The notes beneath the pieces are model-generated. The model made no database searches. It was not told the origin of the DNA and worked only from the letters and a program-made list of their open reading frames with translations. Made by a program: the position numbers and the translations under genes. From an uncultured Clostridia bacterium (GTDB lineage: Bacteria > Bacillota > Clostridia > Peptostreptococcales > Anaerovoracaceae): a DNA stretch of 64,000 bases. The stretch covers positions 248,001 through 312,000 of the forward strand of contig CAMENZ010000001.1 in NCBI GenBank assembly GCA_945928865.1, in the 5' to 3' direction. This document shows positions 26,372 to 34,697 of the stretch, in pieces (the stretch's first letter is position 1; every line of letters starts with the position of its first letter).

Positions 26372-28095
26372 GTTTTAAATATCCTACAGGAGAAAAATGG
26401 GCGTTAGACAACTTGGATTTTGAGGTTTCACCATCGGAATTCGTTGTGATTTGTGGAAAATCCGGTTGTGGAAAGAGTACCCTTTTAAGACAGTTTAAGA
26501 AAAATCTTACACCCTATGGTGATAGAATAGGGGAAGTTTTGTATGATAATATTCCTGTAGGGGAATTAGATGATAGGAGAAATGCTACAGATATAGGTTT
26601 TGTACAGCAAAATCCGGACAACCAGTTAGTTACCGATAAGGTTTGGCATGAATTGGCATTTGGGCTGGAGAGTTTAGGTTTGGATAATCAGACTATTAAG
26701 CGCCGGGTGGCAGAAATGGCAAGTTTCTTTGATATTCAAGGTTGGTTTAGAAAAAATGTGGCAGACTTATCCGGAGGGCAGAAACAGCTTTTGAATTTGG
26801 CTTCAATTATGGCTATGCAACCGGAAATTCTCATTTTAGATGAGCCAACTTCTCAATTAGATCCTATAGCTGCTGATGAATTTCTAAAAATTATATATAA
26901 AATAAACAGGGAGTTAGGAACTACTGTAATTATCTCAGAACATCGTTTAGAAGAACTTTTTACTATGGCAGATAGAGTTATAGTTATGGAAGGTGGCAAA
27001 ATTATCGCTGATGCGTCTCCTACTAAGGTAGGAGAAATTTTAGCCGGTGAAGATATAAATAAGCCTAATCCTATGTTTTATGGGCTACCGGCTATTATGA
27101 AAATATATGCTCATAATGTAAAAAGTATGGGAGCAAAGATGAGGGCTAAAAGGGCTGAAATGCCATTGACTATCAGGGAAGGTAGGCTTTGGTTGGAAGA
27201 GGTTTTAGCTGAAGCTCCGAAGGTTGGCAGGGCGGATTTTGAGATGGAAAGTAGGAAGGACAGTAAGACAGAAAACAAATTGAAATCCGAAAAAAAGGAC
27301 GAGCCTATCATAAGCCTAAAAGACCTTTGGTTTAGATATAGCCGTGAAAGTAGTGATGTGCTAAGAGGTCTTAATTTAGATGTGAATAAGGGTGAGTTTT
27401 TTTGCTTGCTTGGTGGAAATGGCGTGGGAAAATCGACTACTTTGAAAGCTATTACGGGTATTATCAAGCCTCAGATGGGAAGTATATTTGTAGACGGTTT
27501 GAAAGTGAAAAAAGAAAATTTCAAAGCATTATTTAAGAATAAACTTTCTATGCTTCCCCAAAATCCACAAGCTCTGTTTACTGAACTCTCGGCTGAAGAA
27601 GAATTATTAGAAAGTCTTTATAGAGAAAAAATAAGCGATGTAGAAAAGGTGGATAGGGTAGAAAAAATGTTGGAAATGATGGAAATTTCGCATTTGAGAA
27701 AATCCCATCCCTATGATTTATCAGGAGGAGAACAGCAAAGATTGGCTTTAGGTAAAATTCTTTTATTAGAACCTACCGTATTGCTTTTAGATGAACCGAC
27801 TAAGGGACTGGATCCGTTTTTTAAAATTACTCTTTCAGGTATTTTTCAAAAACTAAAAAAACAAGGGGTTACTATATTCATGGTATCTCATGATGTTGAA
27901 TTCTGTGCTGAGTATGCAGATAAGTGCGCCATGTTTTTTGATGGAGATGTGGTGTCTGTCGGTAGTCCCAAGGAGTTTTTTGCAGGAAACAGTTTTTATA
28001 CAACTTCTGCTAATAGATTGGTTAGAAGATGGTATCCTGAGGGTATCACATGGGAGGAGGTATCTCTTTGGATAGAAAAAACTATGATAAAGTAG
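26344..28095 (+). CDS. Fused double ABC ATPase of an ECF importer (EcfA-EcfA')
   Basis: 583 residues with two complete ABC ATPase domains in one chain. The first has Walker A GKSGCGKST (residues 38-46), signature LSGGQKQ and Walker B ILILDEPTSQLD. The second has Walker A GGNGVGKST near 358, signature LSGGEQQR and LLLDEPTKGLD. Most ECF systems use two separate subunits. GTG 26344 is chosen because AGGAGAG lies just upstream; longer frames would run well inside ecfT. A charged linker (SRKDSKTENKLKSEKKDE) joins the halves. Confidence 0.93.
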   Translation: MAGIQVRGLSFKYPTGEKWALDNLDFEVSPSEFVVICGKSGCGKSTLLRQFKKNLTPYGDRIGEVLYDNIPVGELDDRRNATDIGFVQQNPDNQLVTDKVWHELAFGLESLGLDNQTIKRRVAEMASFFDIQGWFRKNVADLSGGQKQLLNLASIMAMQPEILILDEPTSQLDPIAADEFLKIIYKINRELGTTVIISEHRLEELFTMADRVIVMEGGKIIADASPTKVGEILAGEDINKPNPMFYGLPAIMKIYAHNVKSMGAKMRAKRAEMPLTIREGRLWLEEVLAEAPKVGRADFEMESRKDSKTENKLKSEKKDEPIISLKDLWFRYSRESSDVLRGLNLDVNKGEFFCLLGGNGVGKSTTLKAITGIIKPQMGSIFVDGLKVKKENFKALFKNKLSMLPQNPQALFTELSAEEELLESLYREKISDVEKVDRVEKMLEMMEISHLRKSHPYDLSGGEQQRLALGKILLLEPTVLLLDEPTKGLDPFFKITLSGIFQKLKKQGVTIFMVSHDVEFCAEYADKCAMFFDGDVVSVGSPKEFFAGNSFYTTSANRLVRRWYPEGITWEEVSLWIEKTMIK

Positions 28096-29084
28096 GTTTG
28101 GCAGCCCATAAAAAGAGAACTTTAGTATCAGGTATTATGATATTTACATTAATTCCTTTGACCATATTTTTAACGACTTTGATAAATGGAAATAGTAAAT
28201 ATATGATAGCCAGTACCTTGGTTTTAATTTATACTACTGTTCCTTTCTTTATGATATATGAAAAGAGAAAACCTAAGGCAAGGGAAATAGTTTTAATAGC
28301 TATGATGAGTGCTATAACTACAATGACACATATGTTTTTTCATATTACTATTCCCCTTCAAATTGGAACTACTATGGTAGTTATTTCCGGAGTAGCTATG
28401 GGTCCGGAAGCCGGATTTTTAGTGGGTGCCTTGTCTAGATTTGTATGTAATTTTTACATGGGTCAAGGTCCATGGACAGCTTGGCAGATGTTTTGTTGGG
28501 GACTGTTAGGTTTTTTAGCAGGGCTTTTTTTCAACAGGGTGAGTATAGAAAATCGTTTTGAAAAAACAGTGGCTGAGGCGGCGGATTTTGAGCATGGAAA
28601 AGGTGTAAAGTCACAGAATAGGAAAGTTGTTAGAAATTCTTTAATGGGTTTTAGAGCTGTAATGACACCTATTTTATCAGTTATATTTGGACTTATTATA
28701 GCCTATTTAGAATATTTGTGGTTTCCACAGGAAGATTACACCTTCTTAGGTTGGAGATTGTATGTCTTTGGTGCAGGTTCACTGCTGGTAGGGGCGATTT
28801 TGCAGAGGCAAAAATTGCCTGTAGGAAATATTACTTTAACAATATTTACTTTTTTAACCACTTTTATACTATATGGTGGTATAATGAATATATCGGCTAT
28901 GGTAACGGCTATGGGCTTACCCGGTATGGAGCTTAGTTGGAAGACCTTAAAGATGCTCTATATTTCAGGGGTTTCTTATGATTTCGCCCATGCTACTATC
29001 GCTGCAATATGTATGTTTATAATAGGTAAGCCTATGATAAATAAAATAGAAAGGATAAAGGTAAAATACGGAATTTACCGATAA
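28050..29084 (+). CDS. ECF transporter S component, probably for cobalamin
   Basis: 344 residues with eight or more hydrophobic segments. The motif FLVGALSRFVCNFYMGQGPW, then QMFCWGLLGFLAG, resembles the CbrT-like S components that bind cobalamin or its precursors. The start is uncertain: ATG 28050 follows GAGGGT, while TTG 28068 sits seven bases after a stronger AGGAGG at 28055-28060; both overlap the ATPase gene. The assignment to cobalamin rests on this motif plus the DUF4430 and Cys-rich neighbours. Confidence 0.78.
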   Translation: MGGGISLDRKNYDKVGLAAHKKRTLVSGIMIFTLIPLTIFLTTLINGNSKYMIASTLVLIYTTVPFFMIYEKRKPKAREIVLIAMMSAITTMTHMFFHITIPLQIGTTMVVISGVAMGPEAGFLVGALSRFVCNFYMGQGPWTAWQMFCWGLLGFLAGLFFNRVSIENRFEKTVAEAADFEHGKGVKSQNRKVVRNSLMGFRAVMTPILSVIFGLIIAYLEYLWFPQEDYTFLGWRLYVFGAGSLLVGAILQRQKLPVGNITLTIFTFLTTFILYGGIMNISAMVTAMGLPGMELSWKTLKMLYISGVSYDFAHATIAAICMFIIGKPMINKIERIKVKYGIYR

Positions 29085-29096
29085 GGATTTTTTAGT

Positions 29097-29375
29097 ATGA
29101 AGTTAGTCGAAACAGAGAATTATAAGTTTTTCCAACACAAAAATTGTGAATTTTTCCCTTGCCATGCAAAGGGAAATCCTGAGACCTTTAACTGTTTATT
29201 CTGTTACTGCCCACTATATGCTTTAGGAGATCAGTGTGGCGGAAATTGTAATTTTATGGAAGATGGAACCAAAGATTGTAGTAATTGCTTGCTTCCACAT
29301 GTTCCTAAGAATTATGATTACATTATGGGAAAATATAGTGAAATCAGAGAATTAGCTAAGAGAAGAACTAAATAA
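29097..29375 (+). CDS. Cysteine-rich small domain protein
   Basis: 92 residues with eleven cysteines in the pattern of the Cys-rich small domain (PF04071): HKNCEFFPCH, NCLFCYCPLY, CGGNC, then DCSNCLLPH. The domain is known as a stand-alone protein or fused to cobalamin-biosynthesis enzymes and probably binds metal. Its place at the end of the ECF operon, 12 bases after the S component, supports a corrinoid role for the transporter. Confidence 0.82.
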   Translation: MKLVETENYKFFQHKNCEFFPCHAKGNPETFNCLFCYCPLYALGDQCGGNCNFMEDGTKDCSNCLLPHVPKNYDYIMGKYSEIRELAKRRTK

Positions 29376-29387
29376 AACAATAAAAAA

Positions 29388-29421
29388 CATACAGGCTAGG
29401 CGTTAGTCTGTATGCTTTTTT
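29388..29421. terminator. Terminator between the ECF operon and the CYTH gene
   Basis: An 11-bp stem from CATACAG (29388-29394) through to CTGTATG (29408-29414), with one G-T pair and a 5-base loop, followed by six T at 29416-29421 and preceded by six A. The convergent genes can share it. Confidence 0.88.
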
Positions 29422-29453
29422 ATTTTTTGTGTTAATATGTTTTTATATTCCTT

Positions 29454-30074
29454 CTATAAGCCTAAAAGTTCCAGCCCACGCTGATATTTACTTATATTAG
29501 AAGGTGTTAAATTATATTTTTTAGATAATTTTTCTCCTAAAGCGGTCATATCTGCTTCACTTCCTGAATAGAGTTCTAATTCGACTTCTTTAATTGGAAC
29601 ATTTCCATTTCTAGTCAAAATTTCACCTTCGTCATAGGATAATACAGATATGGATTTTTTAGTATCTAAGCGAATTTCTTGCCTTATAAATTTCATTTCC
29701 ATAACTTTGGAAAACTGACTGTTTTCAAGGTTTTTTAGTAGGCTATCATAAATTTCACTGCCTTTGAATAGGGCTAGAGTAGGCTTATTTAGGAAAGCTG
29801 AATCCACAGGAACATTAAGTTCTCCTCTTATATGTAGTCCAAAATCCGCCGAACCGCCCCATTTCAAAGTGGCTATAGGTTCATGGTTTTCATAACGAAT
29901 TCTAAAAGCAATTTGATTTTTCATGAGATCCAGATTTTCGGTATCTAAGTATATAGCTCTCATTTCAAGTGTATTTTCAGAATCTAAAACCTTTATTTTT
30001 TCCACTTGACTATCATTGAAAAGTTTGTTTATAGAAATTGGTTCAGTTAAAATGTATTTTAATTCTATTTCCAT
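29454..30074 (-). CDS. CYTH-domain triphosphatase-like protein
   Basis: 206 residues beginning with the hallmark ExExK (Glu2-Glu4-Lys6 in MEIELKY) of the triphosphate tunnel metalloenzyme superfamily. Further tunnel-lining basic and acidic residues appear as FRIRYE, ATLKWGG and EVELELYSG. Relatives hydrolyse inorganic triphosphate or thiamine triphosphate, or make cyclic AMP; the bacterial stand-alone type is usually an inorganic triphosphatase. GGGAG precedes the ATG. Confidence 0.85.
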   Translation of the reverse strand: MEIELKYILTEPISINKLFNDSQVEKIKVLDSENTLEMRAIYLDTENLDLMKNQIAFRIRYENHEPIATLKWGGSADFGLHIRGELNVPVDSAFLNKPTLALFKGSEIYDSLLKNLENSQFSKVMEMKFIRQEIRLDTKKSISVLSYDEGEILTRNGNVPIKEVELELYSGSEADMTALGEKLSKKYNLTPSNISKYQRGLELLGL

Positions 30075-30379
30075 TTATATAAATCTCCCATATTTTTCGG
30101 TAGTATCTTAAGGAACATAGTAAAATTTATATCATATTTTTTAAGACTAGTCAATTATTTATAGCTTTATCTCTAATAAATATAACCCCAAAATATAACT
30201 AGTACCATTGCTTATAATTCCTTTGATATATTGGATTTACTTTATGAATGTATTAAAATTATGTACTGATTTATTTGAAGATCATATTTTAGATATTTTG
30301 TAAAAAGTTGCCCCATTTTATAAGAAATGTGTTAAAATACAATAAAGTGTAATCTTTTAAATTGAAAGGAGAGATAATT
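30075..30379. other. Divergent intergenic region, CYTH gene / SPFH operon
   Basis: 305 bp, very AT-rich. The right end holds the SPFH-operon promoter (30308-30338). For the left gene only weak -10-like runs are visible. No open frame, RNA fold or repeat stood out. Confidence 0.4.
30308..30338 (+). promoter_or_regulatory. Promoter of the SPFH operon
   Basis: Extended -10 TGTTAAAAT (TAAAAT at 30333-30338) with a weak TTGCCC at 30308-30313, 19 bases away. The extended -10 probably compensates for the poor -35. Confidence 0.5.
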
Positions 30380-31579
30380 ATGGGACTTATTAAAGCTGCA
30401 TTGGCAGCAGGTAGCGGAACCCTGGCAGATCAATGGAAGGAGTTATTTTTAGCTGATTCCTTAGATTCTGAAACATTGATGATTAAAGGAAAAAAGAGAA
30501 TTGGAAAGAATTCTTCTAACAAGTATGGCAATGATAATATCATAACTAACGGTTCAGGAATTTTAGTAGCTGACGGACAGTGTGCTATAATCGTGGATCA
30601 GGGAGAGATAGTAGAAGTTTGTTCAGAACCCGGTTACTATACTTATGATGCGTCCACAGAACCTACTATTTTCTGTGGGAATTTAAAGGAAGGTATTAAG
30701 GCTACCTTTGAGACTTTTAAAAAGCGTTTTACTTATGGTGGAGATACAGGAAAAGATCAGAGAGTTTACTATTTCAATGTTAAAGAAATGGTAGATAATA
30801 AATTTGGAACACCTGTGCCTATTCCATTTAGAGTGGTAGATAGAAATATCGGATTAGATGTGGATGTTTCTATTAGATGTTCAGGTGTATATTCATACAA
30901 AATGATGGACCCGATTCTTTTCTATAAGAATGTGGCAGGCAATGTAACCGGCGAATATACTATAGATATGATAGTCGATCAGCTCAAGGCTGAATTTTTA
31001 ACAGCTTTACAGCCTGCAATGGGAAAATTATCAGATTTAGAAATTAGACCTAGCTCTATTCCGTCTCATGTAAATGAACTCTGTGATTATGTAAATGAAG
31101 CTTTAGATGAAAAATGGGGTGAGTTAAGAGGATTAGAAGTTATTTCTATAGGTATGAATCCGGTAACTCTTCCTGAAGAAGATGCCGAAATGATCAGGAT
31201 TGCTCAAAGAACTGTTATTTACAAAGATCCAACTATGGCAGCCGCAACCTTAACGGAAGCACAGGCATCAGCAATGAAAATGGCTGCAAGTAATGAAGGT
31301 GGAGCTATGACAGGCTTTATGGGCTTAGGTATGGCTAATAATGCCGGTGGCAATAGTGCTCAAAACCTTTTCGCTATGGGTCAGCAAATGCAACAAGCTC
31401 AGCAAGCTGCAAATACTAATGGCTGGAACTGTAGCTGCGGTGCTGCAAATACAGGTAATTTCTGTACTACTTGTGGAAGCAAAAAACCTGAGGCAGCAGG
31501 TTCATTCTGCCCTAATTGTGGAAACAAAGTAGATGCAGGCGCAAAGTTCTGTCCGGAATGTGGTAAACCTACTCACTAA
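30380..31579 (+). CDS. SPFH-domain protein with C-terminal zinc ribbons (YdjI-like)
   Basis: 399 residues. An N-terminal virion-core/SPFH-type domain (about 1-300: ILVADGQCAIIVDQGEIVEV, then EPGYYTYD) is followed by a Gln/Ala/Gly-rich linker and two zinc ribbons (CSCGAANTGNFCTTCG and CPNCGNKVDAGAKFCPECG). The nearest well-known relative is B. subtilis YdjI, in the pspA-ydjGHI membrane-stress operon. ATG 30380 follows AAGGAGAG. It is 10 bases from the zinc-ribbon gene downstream. Confidence 0.85.
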   Translation: MGLIKAALAAGSGTLADQWKELFLADSLDSETLMIKGKKRIGKNSSNKYGNDNIITNGSGILVADGQCAIIVDQGEIVEVCSEPGYYTYDASTEPTIFCGNLKEGIKATFETFKKRFTYGGDTGKDQRVYYFNVKEMVDNKFGTPVPIPFRVVDRNIGLDVDVSIRCSGVYSYKMMDPILFYKNVAGNVTGEYTIDMIVDQLKAEFLTALQPAMGKLSDLEIRPSSIPSHVNELCDYVNEALDEKWGELRGLEVISIGMNPVTLPEEDAEMIRIAQRTVIYKDPTMAAATLTEAQASAMKMAASNEGGAMTGFMGLGMANNAGGNSAQNLFAMGQQMQQAQQAANTNGWNCSCGAANTGNFCTTCGSKKPEAAGSFCPNCGNKVDAGAKFCPECGKPTH

Positions 31580-31589
31580 GGAGGTTGCT

Positions 31590-32678
31590 ATGGCAGACTT
31601 AATACAATATAAATGTCCTAATTGTGGTGGTAGATTAGAGTTTTCCAGCGGTACACAAAATATGAAATGCCCATACTGTGATACAGAAATGGATGTAGCA
31701 GCTTTAAGTGCATTAGATGACGAACTTAAATCTATGGAACCTGAAGATATTAACTGGTCAACTCAGGCAGGCACTGAGTGGCAGGAAGGGGAAACTGATG
31801 GTATGAAAGTCTATCAGTGCCAATCCTGTGGAGGAGAAGTCATCTGTGATGAAAGTACGGCGGCCACAAAATGCCCCTACTGTGATAATCCGGTAGTTGT
31901 TAAAGGAAATTTCGCAGGAGATTTAAGGCCTGATTTGGTAATTCCTTTCAAGAAGGATAAAAAAGCAGCTAAAGATGCCTACTTTAAGCACTTAGAAGGA
32001 AAAAAATTCTTGCCTAAGGTCTTTCAAGATGAAAACCACATAGATGAAATAAAAGGACTTTATGTACCATTTTGGCTTTTTGATGCTGATGTAAAAGCGA
32101 AGGTTAGTTACTCAGCCGTCAATGAAAAAGCTTGGAGTGATTCAGAATATAATTATTTGCAGGTTTCTCATTATCGTGTTTATAGGTCAGGCGATTTAGG
32201 ATTTGATAACGTACCGGTAGACGGGTCTATAGTAATGCCTAATGAACTTATGGAATCAATAGAACCTTTTAATATGGAAGATTCTGTGGATTTCCAAACA
32301 GCCTATTTATCAGGATTTTTAGCAGACAAGTACACTGTTACAGCTGAGGATAGTATAGAAGAAGCAAATAAGAGAATTAGAACTAGTACAGAAAACGCTT
32401 TTTATGATACAGTTACAGGCTATGATGCAGTTAAGACAGAAAATTGTATTTTAAATCTTCAAAATGGTAAAGCAAAATATGCCCTTTTGCCGGTTTGGAT
32501 TTTGAATACTACTTGGCAGGGTGAGAAATACACCTTTGCCATGAATGGTCAAACAGGTAAAATGGTAGGAAATCTTCCTTTAGATAAGGGTGCTTTTTGG
32601 CGAAATGCAGCCATCTTCGGTGGTGCAGCAACAGCTATTTCGTACCTTGTAACATTCCTTTTGTGGATGATAAGTTAG
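31590..32678 (+). CDS. Zinc-ribbon membrane-linked protein (YdjG-like)
   Basis: 362 residues. Two N-terminal TFIIB-type zinc ribbons (CPNCGGRLEF with CPYCDTEM, and CQSCGGEVICDE with CPYCDNPV) are followed by a soluble domain and a single C-terminal membrane segment (about 338-360). ATG 31590 follows AAGGAGG; an upstream start at 31533 would overlap the SPFH gene. The order SPFH, zinc-ribbon, TPM echoes B. subtilis ydjI/ydjG/ydjH, though pspA itself is absent here. Confidence 0.85.
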   Translation: MADLIQYKCPNCGGRLEFSSGTQNMKCPYCDTEMDVAALSALDDELKSMEPEDINWSTQAGTEWQEGETDGMKVYQCQSCGGEVICDESTAATKCPYCDNPVVVKGNFAGDLRPDLVIPFKKDKKAAKDAYFKHLEGKKFLPKVFQDENHIDEIKGLYVPFWLFDADVKAKVSYSAVNEKAWSDSEYNYLQVSHYRVYRSGDLGFDNVPVDGSIVMPNELMESIEPFNMEDSVDFQTAYLSGFLADKYTVTAEDSIEEANKRIRTSTENAFYDTVTGYDAVKTENCILNLQNGKAKYALLPVWILNTTWQGEKYTFAMNGQTGKMVGNLPLDKGAFWRNAAIFGGAATAISYLVTFLLWMIS

Positions 32679-32687
32679 GAGGGTGCC

Positions 32688-33560
32688 ATGAAGAATTTAA
32701 AAGACAATAATAACATAAGGTTTGCAAAGAAAATTTTAAGTCTTATGGTCGTACTGGTTTTAATTGGAATGATACCCCTTAAGGCTTTTGCAAGGAGTCC
32801 TGAACTTCCTGAAAATCATGTTTTGGACAAGGCTGATGTTCTAAGTGTTGAAGAAGAAATTCAATTAGACCAGTTACTATATGATATTTCTAAAAAGCAG
32901 AAATTGGATATTTCCGTGGTAACGGTTACAGATTTAGAAGGTAAATCTATACGGGATTTTGCCGATGATTTTTATGATAATAATGGTTTAGGATATGGTG
33001 ATAATTTGGATGGAGCTCTTTTAGTATTAGATATGGATAGTAAAAATCTATACATATCCACTGACGGTTTTGGTATAGACGCTTTTACAGACTATGGTAT
33101 CGAGCATATTTTAGATAAAATTATCGAAGGTTTCGGCGATGATAAGGATTATTATGCAGGATTAGTCGCTTATGCTAATACTTGTGATGAACTGGCTACT
33201 ATGGCTAGAGAAGGTAAGCCTTTCGATGTGGAAATTGATGAAAGGGGAGAAAGTAAAGGCCCTTTTAATTGGCTAACTAATCTTTTCATTTCATTAGGCA
33301 TAGGTGGTGCAGTTGGTATTCTTTCATCTATGACTAAGAAGAGTAAGCTGACTAGCGTTAGAAAGAAATATAGGGCGGAGGACTATATCAGGCAGAACAG
33401 TATGAAAGTAAATAGCAGTGCAGATACTTATCTTTACACTACATTTACCAGAACTCCTAAGCCTAAGCCAAGCGATAAATCTTCTAAGGGTATAGGTGGA
33501 TCTTCAGTCCATACTTCTTCTTCCGGCAGAACCCATGGTGGTGGGGGAAGAGGCTTCTAA
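32688..33560 (+). CDS. TPM-domain (YgcG/YdjH-like) membrane protein
   Basis: 290 residues. A signal peptide (about 1-36, ending KAFARS) is followed by a TPM/DUF477 domain (about 45-170: VLDKADVLSVEEE, DISVVTVTDLEG), one membrane segment (about 198-214) and a C-terminal tail rich in Ser, Lys and Gly that ends GGGGRGF, the classic end of this family. TPM domains act outside the membrane in membrane-stress or photosystem assembly. It is the last gene of the SPFH operon, with a terminator after it. Confidence 0.87.
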   Translation: MKNLKDNNNIRFAKKILSLMVVLVLIGMIPLKAFARSPELPENHVLDKADVLSVEEEIQLDQLLYDISKKQKLDISVVTVTDLEGKSIRDFADDFYDNNGLGYGDNLDGALLVLDMDSKNLYISTDGFGIDAFTDYGIEHILDKIIEGFGDDKDYYAGLVAYANTCDELATMAREGKPFDVEIDERGESKGPFNWLTNLFISLGIGGAVGILSSMTKKSKLTSVRKKYRAEDYIRQNSMKVNSSADTYLYTTFTRTPKPKPSDKSSKGIGGSSVHTSSSGRTHGGGGRGF

Positions 33561-33591
33561 AAGCAAACTTTAAATATTATAAGGATTAATG

Positions 33592-33623
33592 ACAACCTTG
33601 GATTAAATTCTAAGGTTGTTTTT
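33592..33623 (+). terminator. Terminator after the SPFH operon
   Basis: ACAACCTT (33592-33599) pairs perfectly with AAGGTTGT (33612-33619), followed by a T run at 33618-33623. Confidence 0.85.
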
Positions 33624-33646
33624 ATTTTAAATTATATTGACAATAT

Positions 33647-33675
33647 TTTACAATTAGTGTAATATATGGTAAAAT
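33647..33675 (+). promoter_or_regulatory. Promoter of the Tad pilus operon
   Basis: TTTACA (33647-33652), 17 bases, TAAAAT (33670-33675) preceded by TGG: a strong extended -10 promoter. The decamer AAATAAATGG is directly repeated just downstream of it. Confidence 0.65.
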
Positions 33676-33710
33676 AAATGGAAATAAATGGTAATTAAAC
33701 AGGTGTAGAT

Positions 33711-34697
33711 ATGAACATTATTATCGATGCAGGTTCCTTAGAATTTTCTAAAGAAATAGCTTTAGAGCTTATGAAAAATATTAAGGGGATTAATATAGAA
33801 GTTTGTAAAAATAATAAAATTAAATTTTTAGAAAATGATATTTTAATCGAAAAGGAAAAGGTTCTTAATAATTTTCCCATATCAAAGCTGGCTAATTATA
33901 TAAAAAGCGAATATTTGATAAATAAAGGATTTAGTTGGAGTGTAGATTATGAATGTAAAATATATAAATTAAATCCTTTAAGGAGAAGTTGTGGAAGTAC
34001 AGTAATAGGAATGGCAATGGGATATTTTTTGGCTATGAAATATGGACTTAAAACTTTATATTTGGGGAAACGGGAAGGAGCGGGTTACAGTTTAGGATTA
34101 TATAGGGATAAGTTTTATGATTCTTATAATTATGCCAAATCATCCAATAAAACTGAAGAGGAAATAAGAGAAATTGATTTAGGAAGACAAGTTTCTATGG
34201 ACTATTATTTAAAGAAAGGTAAGGCTTTTAGTGTAACAAGTAAGGCAATAAAAGTTGAAGAAGGGTTCTTCATAGGAGTAACGGATTATCCTGATTTACT
34301 AATGGAAAAAATTTTATCAGATAATTTAGACAAGTTTGACAGGGTGATTTTGGATATAGATGAGGAGGAATGTAGAGGGTGTAAAAGTTTGGAGAGTGTG
34401 AAGCAGTTGTTGGAAATAGTCCTGTGTAATGGCATGGATGTACGGTGTCATGAACCTTGGCGGGAAGAGGATAGTTTAGAGGGGGAGATGTGCCGGAGGC
34501 GGCGGATTTTGTGGAATAGGTATGATGGAGGCGGTGTTGAAGGTGATTTTTTTGTTTGTGAGGATGGAAGCAGTTTTACTTTAGATGATAAAGGAAGAGT
34601 CCTCATACACTTAGATAGAGCTTTTGGAAAGGATGTAGCTAATGTTGTAGATATTTTAGAAGGAGAGGATTTAGAAGATGAATTGTTGCAGATATGA
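33711..34697 (+). CDS. TadZ/CpaE-like protein with a degenerate P-loop
   Basis: 328 residues, first gene of the Tad operon, in the position of TadZ/CpaE, a MinD-like ATPase that places the pilus machine. The middle reads RRSCGSTVIGMAMGYFLAMK, then LKTLYLGKREGAG, which aligns by eye with the deviant Walker A helix and strand of MinD proteins. The canonical KGGxGKTT is replaced, with no lysine in the loop. A hydrophobic strand ending RVILDID resembles Walker B. ATP turnover is therefore doubtful. It overlaps the TadA gene by 20 bases. Confidence 0.6.
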   Translation: MNIIIDAGSLEFSKEIALELMKNIKGINIEVCKNNKIKFLENDILIEKEKVLNNFPISKLANYIKSEYLINKGFSWSVDYECKIYKLNPLRRSCGSTVIGMAMGYFLAMKYGLKTLYLGKREGAGYSLGLYRDKFYDSYNYAKSSNKTEEEIREIDLGRQVSMDYYLKKGKAFSVTSKAIKVEEGFFIGVTDYPDLLMEKILSDNLDKFDRVILDIDEEECRGCKSLESVKQLLEIVLCNGMDVRCHEPWREEDSLEGEMCRRRRILWNRYDGGGVEGDFFVCEDGSSFTLDDKGRVLIHLDRAFGKDVANVVDILEGEDLEDELLQI

